Source of the DNA: UBA2108 sp002713215
GTDB taxonomy: Bacteria; Bacteroidota; Bacteroidia; Flavobacteriales_G; Salibacteraceae
Assembly (NCBI GenBank): GCA_937891015.1
Contig: CALAPY010000113.1
Span: forward strand, 1-20,155
DNA: 20,155 bases
Direction: 5' to 3'
Shown: in pieces, positions 1 to 8,311 of the stretch
How the letters are laid out: each line of letters begins with the position of its first letter
Position numbering within the stretch: the first letter of the stretch is position 1
The notes under the pieces: generated by a model
Database searches by the model: none
Seen by the model: only the letters and a program-made list of their open reading frames with translations
Told to the model about the DNA's origin: nothing
Translations under genes and position numbers: made by a program

Positions 1-2
1 TG

Positions 3-29
3 AAGCGAACCTTCGGCTTTTTTTATTTT
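3..29 (+). terminator. Probable rho-independent terminator of a gene upstream of the window
   Basis: A short stem (AAGC/GGCTT outer arm with an inner GAA/TTC arm, one G bulged) is followed directly by seven T residues at about 18-24. Orientation suits a + strand gene ending just left of position 1. The stem is imperfect, so this is probable rather than certain. Confidence 0.5.
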
Positions 30-192
30 AACCGAGCTTAACGATAAATGAAGCTAACTAAGGCAGGTAAAAGTGTTAATTTACTAATTGAATTAAAACT
101 CAGTTTATTTACGAGAATTTCAACCCCTGCTTAACAACGTAAGCAAAACGGCAAATGCAGAAGTTACTCATCATAATTTGAAATATCTTCCT

Positions 193-200
193 TAGGTTTG
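193..200 (+). promoter_or_regulatory. Possible Bacteroidota -7 element (TAGGTTTG)
   Basis: TAGGTTTG fits the TAnnTTTG -7 consensus of Bacteroidota. No convincing TTG -33 element lies 17-23 bp upstream, and the implied 5' UTR before the GTG start at 217 would be only about 10 nt, so it could be chance. Confidence 0.3.
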
Positions 201-216
201 CACTTTACTTACTGAA

Positions 217-975
217 GTGAAGGCAAATAGAATACTATATTATTTCCTTATTCTTTGTGGTCTTACAGGAACAACAAGCTGCGAACCTTTTGGTTGTACT
301 GATGAAAGGGCGAATAATTATAACTCCAAGGCACAGGAAGACGATGGGTCTTGCACCTATTCAACAAGAAGAATTGGATTTTATACTACCAGTGGAATAG
401 GTGGTGAAATATACATTGAGCTAAGCAATACTGATGCAGACCATGGGGGCGGCTATTATGGTAGCAGTGGGGTTGCTTCTGGTAATGCAACCTTCGATTT
501 TGACCCGTCTGATGAGTATTATCCGGTTTGTGGTTTATCAAAACTGGCTTATTTTACAAGAAACACCAATTCTACCTATTATTACGATGCTCATGATAAG
601 TATGGTAATGTATGGAGTGGAACTGTTAGTGCCGAGGCCGGAGAGTGTAAACTGGTAGAACTGAATAGAGATAGCTCTTTGTATGGTAAGGTTATTTTGT
701 ACTCCAGTGTTGACATAAGTTCAACTTCCTATATGCAAGTAACTCAAAATCCAACCGGAAGTTCTAGTATCGACGAAAACAAAACAACCAGATATTCATT
801 AGCTGGTCTGTTTTATGCCACAGCACCAACTTGTGAATCATATACAGGCCAGGTAATGTTGGTGAATTCTGGTAAAGCGGTCTTGCGAATAATTTCACGT
901 GGAAGATCAACCGATGTAAGCATAGATGTAAAGAGCGGTGAGTGCACTATTGTAGATGTAGGTTCCTACATATAA
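217..975 (+). CDS. Secreted lipoprotein-like protein with a GCTD/DDGSC module and an internal duplication
   Basis: A 252-aa protein of unknown function, probably exported to the envelope. Residues 1-21 form a hydrophobic leader ending TTSC, so Cys22 could be lipidated, although the lipobox lacks the usual Leu at -3. Next comes a short module (GCTDERANNYN then EDDGSC, about residues 26-46), a Cys/Asp-rich motif common in secreted Bacteroidota proteins and often suspected of binding calcium. The rest looks like two diverged beta-rich repeats of about 90 residues, each closing with a similar motif (AGECKLVEL and SGECTIVDV). The start is GTG; no in-frame ATG gives a full leader. It stands alone, convergent with the small gene at 1003-1212. 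No T9SS sorting domain is visible, and no enzyme motif was recognised. Confidence 0.75.
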   Translation: MKANRILYYFLILCGLTGTTSCEPFGCTDERANNYNSKAQEDDGSCTYSTRRIGFYTTSGIGGEIYIELSNTDADHGGGYYGSSGVASGNATFDFDPSDEYYPVCGLSKLAYFTRNTNSTYYYDAHDKYGNVWSGTVSAEAGECKLVELNRDSSLYGKVILYSSVDISSTSYMQVTQNPTGSSSIDENKTTRYSLAGLFYATAPTCESYTGQVMLVNSGKAVLRIISRGRSTDVSIDVKSGECTIVDVGSYI

Positions 976-1002
976 GTAAAGAAACCAATTAAACTTCTGG
1001 GG

Positions 1003-1212
1003 TTACTTTTTTTCTTCGTTGATAATGAATACGTTAAAAGGATTCGGAAAGGTCACCGTCCTTTTAGTGGTATCTACCTGGGGGGTAGTAGACAAAGAAT
1101 CTTTGCGAATGGTATAATCCGGTAATTTGTTAACCGATGTCTCTGCTTTGGCAGCCATGGAAGTCATGGAAAGGAAGAAAACAACCACAAATAATTTGGC
1201 CCAGTTATTCAT
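1003..1212 (-). CDS. Small exported protein, 69 aa, function unknown
   Basis: The 69-residue product starts at an ATG and opens with a textbook Sec signal: MNNWAK, a hydrophobic stretch of VVVFFLSM type, then AAKA as a likely cleavage site around residue 23. The mature part would be about 45 residues, polar and Thr/Asp-rich, ending NPFNVFIINEEKK. No domain was recognised. The gene is convergent with the lipoprotein-like gene, 27 bp from it, and the upstream 186 bp hold no other gene. The signal peptide makes it credible despite its length; a peptide remnant is the main alternative. Confidence 0.6.
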   Translation of the reverse strand: MNNWAKLFVVVFFLSMTSMAAKAETSVNKLPDYTIRKDSLSTTPQVDTTKRTVTFPNPFNVFIINEEKK

Positions 1213-1337
1213 ATCAGCGGTAAAAGTAGATTAATTTAATAATGCCTGGTTGCCGTTCATCCCAAATGTTTACCGAATGTCCATTTCATTTGACGAAACC
1301 ATTTTGTGATTTAGGTCAATTTACATAATGAGCAGTA

Positions 1338-1371
1338 TTTTGTTTATTTCGATTAATTTTCCATAAAATTG
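1338..1371 (+). promoter_or_regulatory. Candidate promoter of the amidoligase-CBS / hydrolase operon
   Basis: TTTTG at 1338-1342 is followed after 21 bp by TAAAATTG at 1364-1371. This resembles the Bacteroidota TTG-N17-23-TAnnTTTG promoter with one mismatch at -7. It lies 27 bp before the ATG at 1399. Confidence 0.35.
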
Positions 1372-1398
1372 AACCGGGAAATCATCTAAGGTATCGGT

Positions 1399-3288
1399 AT
1401 GGGACAGCAGAAGATTAGAGCCAATAGCACATTAAAGGAAAGAACACATTTCTTAAAGCATCTGTTGAATGATGTAGAGGCCCTGGATCAAATGCTTAAG
1501 AATGGTCTAATCGAGTCTGGTGTTAAGAGAATAGGAGCCGAACAGGAATTTTGTATTGTAGACGAACACTTTCGACCTTCCATTAAAGGGCCAGACATAT
1601 TGAACAATATTGAAGACAATCATTTTACATCAGAGCTGGCACGATACAACCTGGAAATAAACCTGGAACCTCAAAAATTAGAAGGCCATTGCTTTAGTGA
1701 GATGGAGAAAAGGCTACGTAAGTTCTTGAACAAAGCCGATGATGTATGCGACGATTTTAATAGCCGGGTAATTCTTACCGGTATTCTGCCATCCATTGGG
1801 AAAGAACAGGTTGGAATGGATTACATGACTCCCAACCCCAGGTATTATGCTTTGGGCGATATTATAAAAGCCATTCGGGGTGCCGATTTTGAATTGAACA
1901 TAATTGGGGTCGATGAGCTTATATTGTCTCATAGCAATATTCTTTTTGAAGCCTGCAATACCAGTTTTCAAATTCACCTGCAAATTAGTCCTGAAGAATT
2001 TGTAGATAAATACAACTGGGCTCAAATGATTACGGGACCGGTTTTGGCGGCCTGCACCAATTCTCCTTTGCTATTTGGCAGGCAACTGTGGAGCGAAACC
2101 CGAATAGCACTTTTTCAGCAAAGTATTGACATGCGCACCAAGGGAAAACACCTGCGTGAAAAACAACAGCGGGTTAGCTTTGGTAGTAAGTGGATTAAGG
2201 AAATAACAGAAATATACAAGGATGATATTTCGAGATACACCCTGCTGCTTACCACTGAAATAGAAAAGGATTCGCTTGAATCGTTGAATAACGGTGAAAT
2301 ACCAAACTTAAATGCACTTAACCTGCACAATGGTACCATATGGAAATGGAATCGACCTTGCTATGGATTATCAGAAGGCAAGGCGCATCTGCGTATAGAA
2401 AACCGGTATATACCATCCGGGCCAACCATAATTGACGAAATGGCCAACCTGGCTTTTTGGATTGGACTTATGGAAGGAATGCCCGATTACGTTCGAGGAA
2501 ATTGGCACAACTACCAATTTGAAGCTGCCAAGGAGAACTTTTACAAGGCAGCCACTACCGGGGTGCAAGCTGGAATTGTATGGGATGATAAGCTCTATAG
2601 TACCAAAGACTTAACCCTGGAAGTATTGATTCCATTGTGCAAGAATGGCCTGAGAAAATGCAATGTATTGGAAAAGGATATTGACCGATACATGGGCGTT
2701 ATAGAAGGAAGGGTAACCAGTGGATTAACCGGAAGCCGTTGGTTGGTAAAAAGTTACCGAAGGTTGAATAAGCAGTTGGGCAGGGAAGATGCCATGATTG
2801 CATTAACTCATGCGTTACATACCCGAAGGCTTTCTAAAAAGCCGGTACATACCTGGAAATTGGCCAGCGCCAAGGAGGTCAAAAAAATTAAGATTTCCCA
2901 CGAAAACGTATCCAACATTATGAAAACCAATTTGTTTACCGTAAAGGAAGACGACCTGGTAGAACTAGTTGAAAAAATTATGGAGTGGCGATCCATTCGA
3001 CACGTTCCGGTTGAAGATAATCACGGAAAGTTATTGGGGCTCATTACCAAAAAGACCATTGAGAAACAAAAGAATAACGGGAAGTACAAGAAACTGTGCT
3101 GCGCGGGAGAAATTATGGTAACCGACTTAGTAACCATTAAACCGGAAATGGATATAAAAATGGCCATGCTTAAAATGATTGATAAGAAAGTGGGGTGTTT
3201 GCCAGTTGTGGATAACGGAGAATTGGTTGGAATTCTTACCGAAGTGGATATGAAGATAATGTGGGAAAAATTGGAGGCAAATGAGTAA
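1399..3288 (+). CDS. Glutamate-cysteine ligase family 2 (GCS2)-like amidoligase with two C-terminal CBS domains
   Basis: The 629-aa product is probably a cytosolic ATP-dependent carboxylate-amine ligase. Residues about 40-460 look like the GCS2/YbdK-type glutamine-synthetase fold: GAEQEFCIVDE near residue 46 matches the metal/ATP-binding first strand, LEINLEPQ follows, and HLRIENRYIPSGPT near residue 330 matches the substrate/ATP region. Residues about 503-560 (NIMKTNLFTV ... HVPVEDNHGKLLGLIT) and 570-622 (EIMVTDLVTI ... CLPVVDNGELVGILTE) are two CBS modules, which commonly bind adenine nucleotides and regulate the fused enzyme. The ATG of the next gene overlaps its stop by 8 nt, so the two are co-translated. 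In the family, such ligases are proposed to make amino-acid conjugates or peptides. True glutathione synthesis is not implied, and the substrate is unknown. Confidence 0.88.
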   Translation: MGQQKIRANSTLKERTHFLKHLLNDVEALDQMLKNGLIESGVKRIGAEQEFCIVDEHFRPSIKGPDILNNIEDNHFTSELARYNLEINLEPQKLEGHCFSEMEKRLRKFLNKADDVCDDFNSRVILTGILPSIGKEQVGMDYMTPNPRYYALGDIIKAIRGADFELNIIGVDELILSHSNILFEACNTSFQIHLQISPEEFVDKYNWAQMITGPVLAACTNSPLLFGRQLWSETRIALFQQSIDMRTKGKHLREKQQRVSFGSKWIKEITEIYKDDISRYTLLLTTEIEKDSLESLNNGEIPNLNALNLHNGTIWKWNRPCYGLSEGKAHLRIENRYIPSGPTIIDEMANLAFWIGLMEGMPDYVRGNWHNYQFEAAKENFYKAATTGVQAGIVWDDKLYSTKDLTLEVLIPLCKNGLRKCNVLEKDIDRYMGVIEGRVTSGLTGSRWLVKSYRRLNKQLGREDAMIALTHALHTRRLSKKPVHTWKLASAKEVKKIKISHENVSNIMKTNLFTVKEDDLVELVEKIMEWRSIRHVPVEDNHGKLLGLITKKTIEKQKNNGKYKKLCCAGEIMVTDLVTIKPEMDIKMAMLKMIDKKVGCLPVVDNGELVGILTEVDMKIMWEKLEANE

Positions 3289-4453
3289 GGTTTACAGCAA
3301 AGCCTTAGAAAAAGAAATAAAGGTAGAACGGTATATCGGTAAGTTCGAAAACGATCCTTCTGAACCTACGGTAATTGTTTTTGGTGGAATACACGGAAAC
3401 GAGCCTTCTGGTGTGTTTGCCCTGAATACGGTTTGCAATCACATCAGAAGCAACAATCTAAATCTTAAGGGTAATTTCTATGCCCTTTCAGGGAATTTAT
3501 GTGCACTCCCCGAAGGAAAAAGGTATTGCGAGGTAGATCTTAATCGCATTTGGAGCGAAGAACTAATTCGAAAAATAGAGAGCAGGGGTGGACTCAACGG
3601 CGAAGCACGAAAAGAGGACATCCAAATGCAGGAATTACTCGTTGAGATAAAACAGATTCTTAAAAGAAGTTCAGGAGAAATCTACTTTATAGATTTACAT
3701 TCTACTTCCTCTCAATCCTGTCCTTTTATTCCCATTAACGATACGATGGCAAACAGAAGGTTTGCCCGAAAATTTCCGGTTCCCACCGTTCTTGGAATTG
3801 AAGAATTCCTGGACGGTCCGCTTTTGAGTTTCATTAATGAAATTGACCACATTGCCCTTGGATTTGAAGGAGGACAGCACGATGAAAAAAGTGCCATTCA
3901 GAATCACATCGCCTTTGTAGGACTGGTATTGTATTATTCGGGGTGTATTTCGGAATATGAAATCCCTGATTACAAGACATACCTCAACAATTTAAGAGAA
4001 GCGGGAAAGAAAGAAAAGGGCATTTATGAAATCTTGCATCGTTATGGAGTAGAGGATGCAGAGAAATTTGAGATGAAAGAGGGTTTTAAAAGCTTTGATC
4101 CAATTGAAGAAGATCAGTTTTTAGCAACCTATGATGGTGAAAAGATTACGGCTAAAGAAAACGGTAAAATTTTTATGCCGCTCTATCAAAATCAAGGAGA
4201 CGATGGGTTCTTTATCATTCGAAAAGTGCCTTTGGTCTGGTTAAAGTTATCATCGCTCTTGCGAAAAATAAAGTTTGAGGGGTGGCTGGTCCTACTTCCG
4301 GGAATAAGTCGAGATAAGAATAACCCCAAAACGCTATTGGTTAATCGAAAAGTTGCCAGGTACCTTTCTAAAGATTTGTTTCACCTGCTTGGGTTCAGGC
4401 GAAAATCAAGCAGGGGAGACATTTATAGTTTTACGCGAAGGGAGAAAATTTAA
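3281..4453 (+). CDS. Succinylglutamate desuccinylase / aspartoacylase (AstE/AspA) family zinc hydrolase
   Basis: The 390-aa predicted zinc-dependent amidohydrolase or carboxypeptidase has an M14-like fold. GGIHGNEPSG gives zinc ligands His38 and Glu41, DLNRIW (86-91) carries the conserved Asn-Arg substrate-carboxylate pair, IDLHSTSS gives the third ligand His140, and FEGGQH gives the likely catalytic Glu196. The C-terminal ~150 residues (from about 240) form the beta-rich extension usual in this family. No signal peptide is present, so it acts in the cytosol. It starts inside the last codons of the GCS2-CBS gene (ATGAGTAA overlap), implying translational coupling. A ligase paired with a hydrolase suggests synthesis and breakdown, or maturation, of the same amide-linked compound. 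Arginine catabolism via AST is unlikely because no other ast gene is visible. Confidence 0.87.
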   Translation: MSKVYSKALEKEIKVERYIGKFENDPSEPTVIVFGGIHGNEPSGVFALNTVCNHIRSNNLNLKGNFYALSGNLCALPEGKRYCEVDLNRIWSEELIRKIESRGGLNGEARKEDIQMQELLVEIKQILKRSSGEIYFIDLHSTSSQSCPFIPINDTMANRRFARKFPVPTVLGIEEFLDGPLLSFINEIDHIALGFEGGQHDEKSAIQNHIAFVGLVLYYSGCISEYEIPDYKTYLNNLREAGKKEKGIYEILHRYGVEDAEKFEMKEGFKSFDPIEEDQFLATYDGEKITAKENGKIFMPLYQNQGDDGFFIIRKVPLVWLKLSSLLRKIKFEGWLVLLPGISRDKNNPKTLLVNRKVARYLSKDLFHLLGFRRKSSRGDIYSFTRREKI

Positions 4454-4485
4454 GCACTCGATTCTTGCCAATAAACTACTAGACC

Positions 4486-5046
4486 TTACAAGCTAATTTC
4501 CAGGGGGGTTCCCGTTTTTTCATGAAATACCTGGATTAGTCGTTCAAACAACTCTTCCGAATGGTGTTGTTTAATCAGAAAGGAGGCAACGTAAACAACG
4601 AGAATAAAAACCAGGGCAAACAAGAGCAGAAACCAATAGCCATGTCTAAAATAGACAGGTGCGCTTATGAAAAGAATAAATGGCGGACTGTACAAAACAG
4701 TTTTAAATACCATGGAAATAGGCTCACTTTTTATTTCTATTACCGGATATTCTTTCTCCCGAATGAGTAAATAGGTGTCATATTTGTTAAGGTATGACTT
4801 ATAACCGGATATTTTAATTGCATTCCTTTTTACTTCAAAAAGCAAAGAGTCCTGCTCCTTTTTTTTCATTTTCGCAAGCTCAAGCAATTGATTGTAGTTA
4901 CAATTTAATGGATACGACCTACTAAATATTCCCGGTCTGAATGGTAAGTATATTGAGTGTTTGGTCGGAATATTCTTTATTGAATTGCTCTTTTTCACCG
5001 AGAATATAATGTTAGACCAAGGTAGTAAAAGCTGCTTCCAAATCAA
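4486..5046 (-). CDS. Two-transmembrane hypothetical protein
   Basis: Up to 186 residues, function unknown. Two hydrophobic segments lie near the C-terminus (about residues 112-130, FKTVLYSPPFILFISAPVYF, and 134-160, YWFLLLFALVFILVVYVASF), followed by a soluble tail of about 25 residues. The region before them is mixed and basic, with a soluble stretch of KKKEQDSLLFEVKR type. The start is uncertain. The longest frame begins at a TTG at 5046 without an obvious ribosome site, while the only internal ATG that keeps the membrane part is at 4869, giving about 127 residues. Bacteroidota ribosome sites are weak, so this does not decide it. It converges on the hydrolase gene, 32 bp away. Confidence 0.55.
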   Translation of the reverse strand: MIWKQLLLPWSNIIFSVKKSNSIKNIPTKHSIYLPFRPGIFSRSYPLNCNYNQLLELAKMKKKEQDSLLFEVKRNAIKISGYKSYLNKYDTYLLIREKEYPVIEIKSEPISMVFKTVLYSPPFILFISAPVYFRHGYWFLLLFALVFILVVYVASFLIKQHHSEELFERLIQVFHEKTGTPLEISL

Positions 5047-5085
5047 GGTAGGTTGGTTGTCGATTTTTTGTTGAACTCAAAGAAT

Positions 5086-5116
5086 TGATTTGGTTAAATC
5101 AGGTGATTTGGTTAAA
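5086..5116 (+). repeat. 13-bp direct repeat upstream of the LamG gene
   Basis: TGATTTGGTTAAA occurs at 5086-5098 and again at 5104-5116, an 18-bp period, ending 10 bp before the ATG at 5127. It could be an operator or a chance duplication in the 5' region. Confidence 0.5.
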
Positions 5117-5126
5117 CTTTGGGTTC

Positions 5127-6803
5127 ATGACAACAACCTTAAAAACTATTGGCCTATTGTTGGGCCTATTGGTGGTTGTACCTATTCTAAAAAGTCAACC
5201 CGGTCCTTGCCTTAGGTTCAATGGCTCAAATGAGTATGTCCGGGTCAATCACAATTCCGATTTTAATGTTACTTCAACCTGGACCATCGAATTCTGGTTG
5301 AATCCCGATGTTACTCCTTCGGGCTGGGATGCTGTAATAAGCAAAAATGTTAGTGACCGCCCGCCCGGTGTATGGCTCTACTATAATAGTGTGGAGGTAT
5401 GGTATGGCACGGGAACCAACGGGCTTATTGCCTATACAAACTATGGAACCATTTCAGCTGGAGAATGGCAACACGTTGCGGTAACCAGAAGCTCGGGCAA
5501 CTCGGTAAAAATCTACATCAATGGTGAATTAGAAGCTACATTTAATAGCACCTCAACACCTCCTACCAATAGTTCCAGGTTAAATTTTGCTCAACGGGGA
5601 GATGGGAGTTACTACTACGACGGATACCTGGACGATATAAGATACTGGAGTGATGAAAGAACACAGTCAGAAATTCGTGACAACATGTGCAAGCAGCTGA
5701 CGGGATCGGAAGCAGGGCTTATTTCTTATTGGAGATTCGATAAAGGAAGTGGTAGTACTGCAACGGATTTTGCAAGCGCTCACAACGGTTCATTAAGAAA
5801 CACACCAACCTGGGACACTTCCGGAGCACCAATCGGTACCAGTTCGTCAAGCTTATACACCAGTAGCTGGAGTGGTAAAACCTTATACCACACCTCATCG
5901 GATGGAGACTCACTTAGGGTGTCCAGTGTAACCGGTTCACCCGATGGCATTATCATTTATTCAGTAGATAAAACACCAAATTATACGAGCGGTACGGCTG
6001 GTTTGGGGGGAAACGATCACTATTTCGGGGTGTTCAAGGCCAATGGTAGTTCACCAACCTATACCATGACCTATTACTATGGAAACAACAGTGCTTTTAA
6101 GGTCGGAGGAGGAGCTACCGAAACGGATTTAAAAATATATCAGCGAACCAATAATGCCTCTTCGTCGTGGTCAACAACGTCAACTACGTTAAACACCGGT
6201 AGTCAGACGCTTACCGCTACAGGTTTAAACTCTCAATTTATTCTTGGAAGTTCAGGTAATGCGTTGCCGGTGGACTTACTAAAATTTGAGGGTGAAAAAT
6301 CTCCCAATGGAAACGAATTGTATTGGGTTACTTCTTCAGAGACCAATAGCGATTATTTTTTAATTGAGCGCAGTCCGGATGGCAATGAATGGGAATATTT
6401 AAAAACGGTTGACGGTGCTGGAACGAAGAACGACATCACAAAATACCATATAACAGACTACTTCCCCTGGGAGTATACCTATTACCGACTCACTCAGTTT
6501 GATCTCGATGGACAAAAGGAAGTATATGATGTGATTTTGGTAGATAATACTTCACCAAATTCTAATTTTCGAAGTTTCGAAGTATTTCCTACGGCGGCTA
6601 TCCAGGATGTTAACATAAAATCAACGGAAAATGGAAAGGTAGAAATACGATCAACAAACGGTCAATTGGTATATACCAACTCCATGGAGACCGGAGCATT
6701 AAAGGTAAACATTGAAGATTTTCCAGCCGGCTCTTACCTGGTGACACTAATTCCGGAGAACGAAAAATCCAGAACAATTCGGTTTGTTAAGATTGCTCAA
6801 TAG
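5127..6803 (+). CDS. Secreted LamG-domain (concanavalin-like) protein with a T9SS C-terminal sorting domain
   Basis: A 558-aa cell-surface or secreted adhesin-like protein. I start it at the ATG at 5127, because MTTTLKTIGLLLGLLVVVP plus ILKSQ makes a clean signal peptide; the open frame extends to a TTG at 5085 but would add a polar prefix. Residues about 25-210 match the LamG/jelly-roll lectin family: CLRFNGSNEYVRV, WTIEFWLNP, WQHVAVTRSSG, VKIYINGE, GYLDDIRYW and ISYWRFDKGSG are its characteristic strands. A beta-rich middle (about 240-390) is unassigned. Residues about 390-480 (LYWVTSSETNSDYFLIERS ... YYRLTQFDLDG) are the Bacteroidota fibronectin-like module that usually precedes the sorting domain. 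The last ~75 residues (FEVFPTAA ... GQLVYT ... PAGSYLVTL) form a type A T9SS signal. Ligand unknown. Confidence 0.85.
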   Translation: MTTTLKTIGLLLGLLVVVPILKSQPGPCLRFNGSNEYVRVNHNSDFNVTSTWTIEFWLNPDVTPSGWDAVISKNVSDRPPGVWLYYNSVEVWYGTGTNGLIAYTNYGTISAGEWQHVAVTRSSGNSVKIYINGELEATFNSTSTPPTNSSRLNFAQRGDGSYYYDGYLDDIRYWSDERTQSEIRDNMCKQLTGSEAGLISYWRFDKGSGSTATDFASAHNGSLRNTPTWDTSGAPIGTSSSSLYTSSWSGKTLYHTSSDGDSLRVSSVTGSPDGIIIYSVDKTPNYTSGTAGLGGNDHYFGVFKANGSSPTYTMTYYYGNNSAFKVGGGATETDLKIYQRTNNASSSWSTTSTTLNTGSQTLTATGLNSQFILGSSGNALPVDLLKFEGEKSPNGNELYWVTSSETNSDYFLIERSPDGNEWEYLKTVDGAGTKNDITKYHITDYFPWEYTYYRLTQFDLDGQKEVYDVILVDNTSPNSNFRSFEVFPTAAIQDVNIKSTENGKVEIRSTNGQLVYTNSMETGALKVNIEDFPAGSYLVTLIPENEKSRTIRFVKIAQ

Positions 6804-6837
6804 GTAATTTGGTTAGAGGTGCGGTTGTTGTCAAGCA

Positions 6838-7410
6838 CTATTCTTCAAAATCTACGTTAGTAGGTTGTTCGTTAAGGTTTGTAGGCAAACCTTCTGTTAT
6901 TTCAAAAGAAATATCATCAAACCAAACCTTGCCGGTTCCATTAAGCAATACTCCATAACTCATCGAATAACTTCCTGCCGGTACATCCAATACGATTTCA
7001 TACTTGCTCCAATCTTTTGTTCCGGTTAATTTCCGGTTATACATGTTGTCAAAACTCAAGGATTTGCCTCCGTTGGCAGGATCAATTCTTAACCACATTC
7101 CAGACCAACCCTTAACGGATTCTGTTTTAATAAAACCGGTCATTTTTACCTTTTTTCCCCGATATTTACCAACCTTGGAAGATTGCATTAGGGTGCCAAA
7201 CCCCTTAATTTTTTCTTTTTTAGACTGAATATACGCGCTTTGTGCTCCTGAATTAAAAACTTGGTTGTCCATTCCCATTTCATAACTATCGGGATGGCTT
7301 CCCGCCTTGTGCCAGTTATTTGGCAGTTCGGCAATGGGTGTGAAAGCCAGAATAATAACCAGTAGAAATGGCGTCAGATTAAGAAGAACTGTTTTCATAA
7401 TAGTATTCAT
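6838..7410 (-). CDS. Exported jelly-roll (carbohydrate-binding-like) protein
   Basis: The 190-aa exported protein of unknown ligand starts at ATG 7410 (an ATG at 7398 also works). It has a hydrophobic leader KTVLLNLTPFLLVIILAF. The mature part looks like one beta-sandwich: NWHKAGSHPDSYEMGMD, SAYIQSKK, MQSSKVGKYRGKKVKMTGFI, MWLRIDP and KVWFDDISFEI. That pattern (ligand loop, then strand, then a final WFDDISFEI strand) is shared by carbohydrate-binding-like modules in Bacteroidota, sometimes found alone and sometimes next to regulators or peptidases. It lies 23 bp downstream of the gene at 7434-8138 on the same strand, so the two probably form an operon. It may bind a polysaccharide, but this rests on fold resemblance only. 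Confidence 0.7.
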   Translation of the reverse strand: MNTIMKTVLLNLTPFLLVIILAFTPIAELPNNWHKAGSHPDSYEMGMDNQVFNSGAQSAYIQSKKEKIKGFGTLMQSSKVGKYRGKKVKMTGFIKTESVKGWSGMWLRIDPANGGKSLSFDNMYNRKLTGTKDWSKYEIVLDVPAGSYSMSYGVLLNGTGKVWFDDISFEITEGLPTNLNEQPTNVDFEE

Positions 7411-7433
7411 TTTCAACGATTTAAAATTACTAA

Positions 7434-8138
7434 TTACTCTTCAAAGTCATCGCGTAATACCTCAAACATGATACATTTATTGCAAACGTAGACGTAGTCA
7501 AGTCCTTCAAGATAGACGACAAAACCATAAACAAAACGTTTTTTATTGATGCTGGAATTATCCAAAATTAATTTAAGCTGATGTAATCGATCAACCATAA
7601 TTAGCGAATCCTTTTCCGAAGTATAATGGGCATTTATGCCTATAACAATAGTTGGATTGTCATTAGCAACCTGAATAAGTTCCACTACAACTGAGTCTGA
7701 ATCTATGATTTCCCTTTTAAAATCAATGCAAGGAAATGGGGTATAACTATGTGGTGGTTGAAGTTCAAAGTCATGAACAAATGCTGTAGACTGTTTCATA
7801 TTTGTTGTCGTTTCAGTTCCTTTTGCAGAATAATACCATTCATTATTATCCGTGTTTTTTGGGCCCTCCACCAGTATGGTGTAACCGAAATTTACTTTAC
7901 AGTATCGATCATCAAACTTGTAATTGCCAAGTGAATCAGTATTGGTATGGAATACTTGCCCATCAGACCGGTACAACTTAACCTCACAATTTTCAAGATT
8001 CTTTTTGGTCATGACCGATTTCACATTCCCTAGAATGTAGCATATTGGATCATTTTCCTGGGCACGTAAATCTCCTTCCGAATAGATGATAAAAACGAAG
8101 CTTAAAATGGCAATCAGCTGGTATTTGAAAGAAAGCAT
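7434..8138 (-). CDS. Exported protein with CarboxypepD_reg-like N-domain and a degenerate OmpA-like C-terminal region
   Basis: A 234-aa protein starting at ATG 8138; the frame opens two codons earlier at a TTG, but the ATG gives the better signal peptide (MLSFKYQLIAILSFVFIIY ... RAQ). Residues about 30-110 resemble a carboxypeptidase-regulatory-like domain: ILGNVKSVMTKKNLENCEVK, DSLGNYKFDD and FGYTILVEGP. Residues about 150-215 (NDNPTIVIGINAHYTSEKD, DRLHQLKLILDNSSI, KKRFVYG) follow the outline of an OmpA C-terminal peptidoglycan-binding domain, with AHYTSEKD in place of GHTDxxG. The key Asp and Arg residues are not convincingly kept, so peptidoglycan binding is doubtful. First gene of a likely two-gene envelope operon. 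Confidence 0.65.
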   Translation of the reverse strand: MLSFKYQLIAILSFVFIIYSEGDLRAQENDPICYILGNVKSVMTKKNLENCEVKLYRSDGQVFHTNTDSLGNYKFDDRYCKVNFGYTILVEGPKNTDNNEWYYSAKGTETTTNMKQSTAFVHDFELQPPHSYTPFPCIDFKREIIDSDSVVVELIQVANDNPTIVIGINAHYTSEKDSLIMVDRLHQLKLILDNSSINKKRFVYGFVVYLEGLDYVYVCNKCIMFEVLRDDFEE

Positions 8139-8240
8139 TCTCAAAAATAGCCAATTTTAATGCAGATCTTTTCAAAGAACCTTCAAACCCTTGATATTAC
8201 TGCGTTACAGGCCGAATTCGTTCATTTAATAAAATCAAGT

Positions 8241-8248
8241 TATCTTTG
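8241..8248 (+). promoter_or_regulatory. -7 promoter element (TATCTTTG) for prmC
   Basis: TATCTTTG is an exact match to the Bacteroidota TAnnTTTG consensus. The -33 region around 8217-8222 (TTCGTTC) is weak. Transcription would start near 8255, leaving a leader of about 74 nt before the ATG at 8329. Confidence 0.6.
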
Positions 8249-8271
8249 CCGCCCTTTTTAGAAGTAGGAGG

Positions 8272-8311
8272 GTCCAATGTTCATTTCCATGTTTGGTTCA
8301 GGAACATGGAC
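8272..8311 (+). promoter_or_regulatory. prmC leader with two mutually exclusive hairpins
   Basis: The segment at 8302-8311 (GAACATGGAC) can pair either with 8272-8282 (GTCCAATGTTC, one bulged A) or, using 8303-8310, with 8286-8293 (TCCATGTT, an 8-bp perfect stem with a 9-nt loop). The two stems compete for the same arm and end 17 nt before the start codon. This is consistent with a translational control leader, but no known riboswitch or ribosomal leader was recognised. Confidence 0.4.

Noticed and set aside
976..1020. Bidirectional terminator between the lipoprotein-like gene and the 69-aa gene
   Set aside because: AAGTAA/TTACTT and AACC/GGTT arms overlap and cannot form together; only a T-rich run is solid.
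3281..4453. AstE of the arginine succinyltransferase pathway
   Set aside because: No astA, astB, astC or astD genes are near and the context is a GCS2 ligase, so only the family can be claimed.
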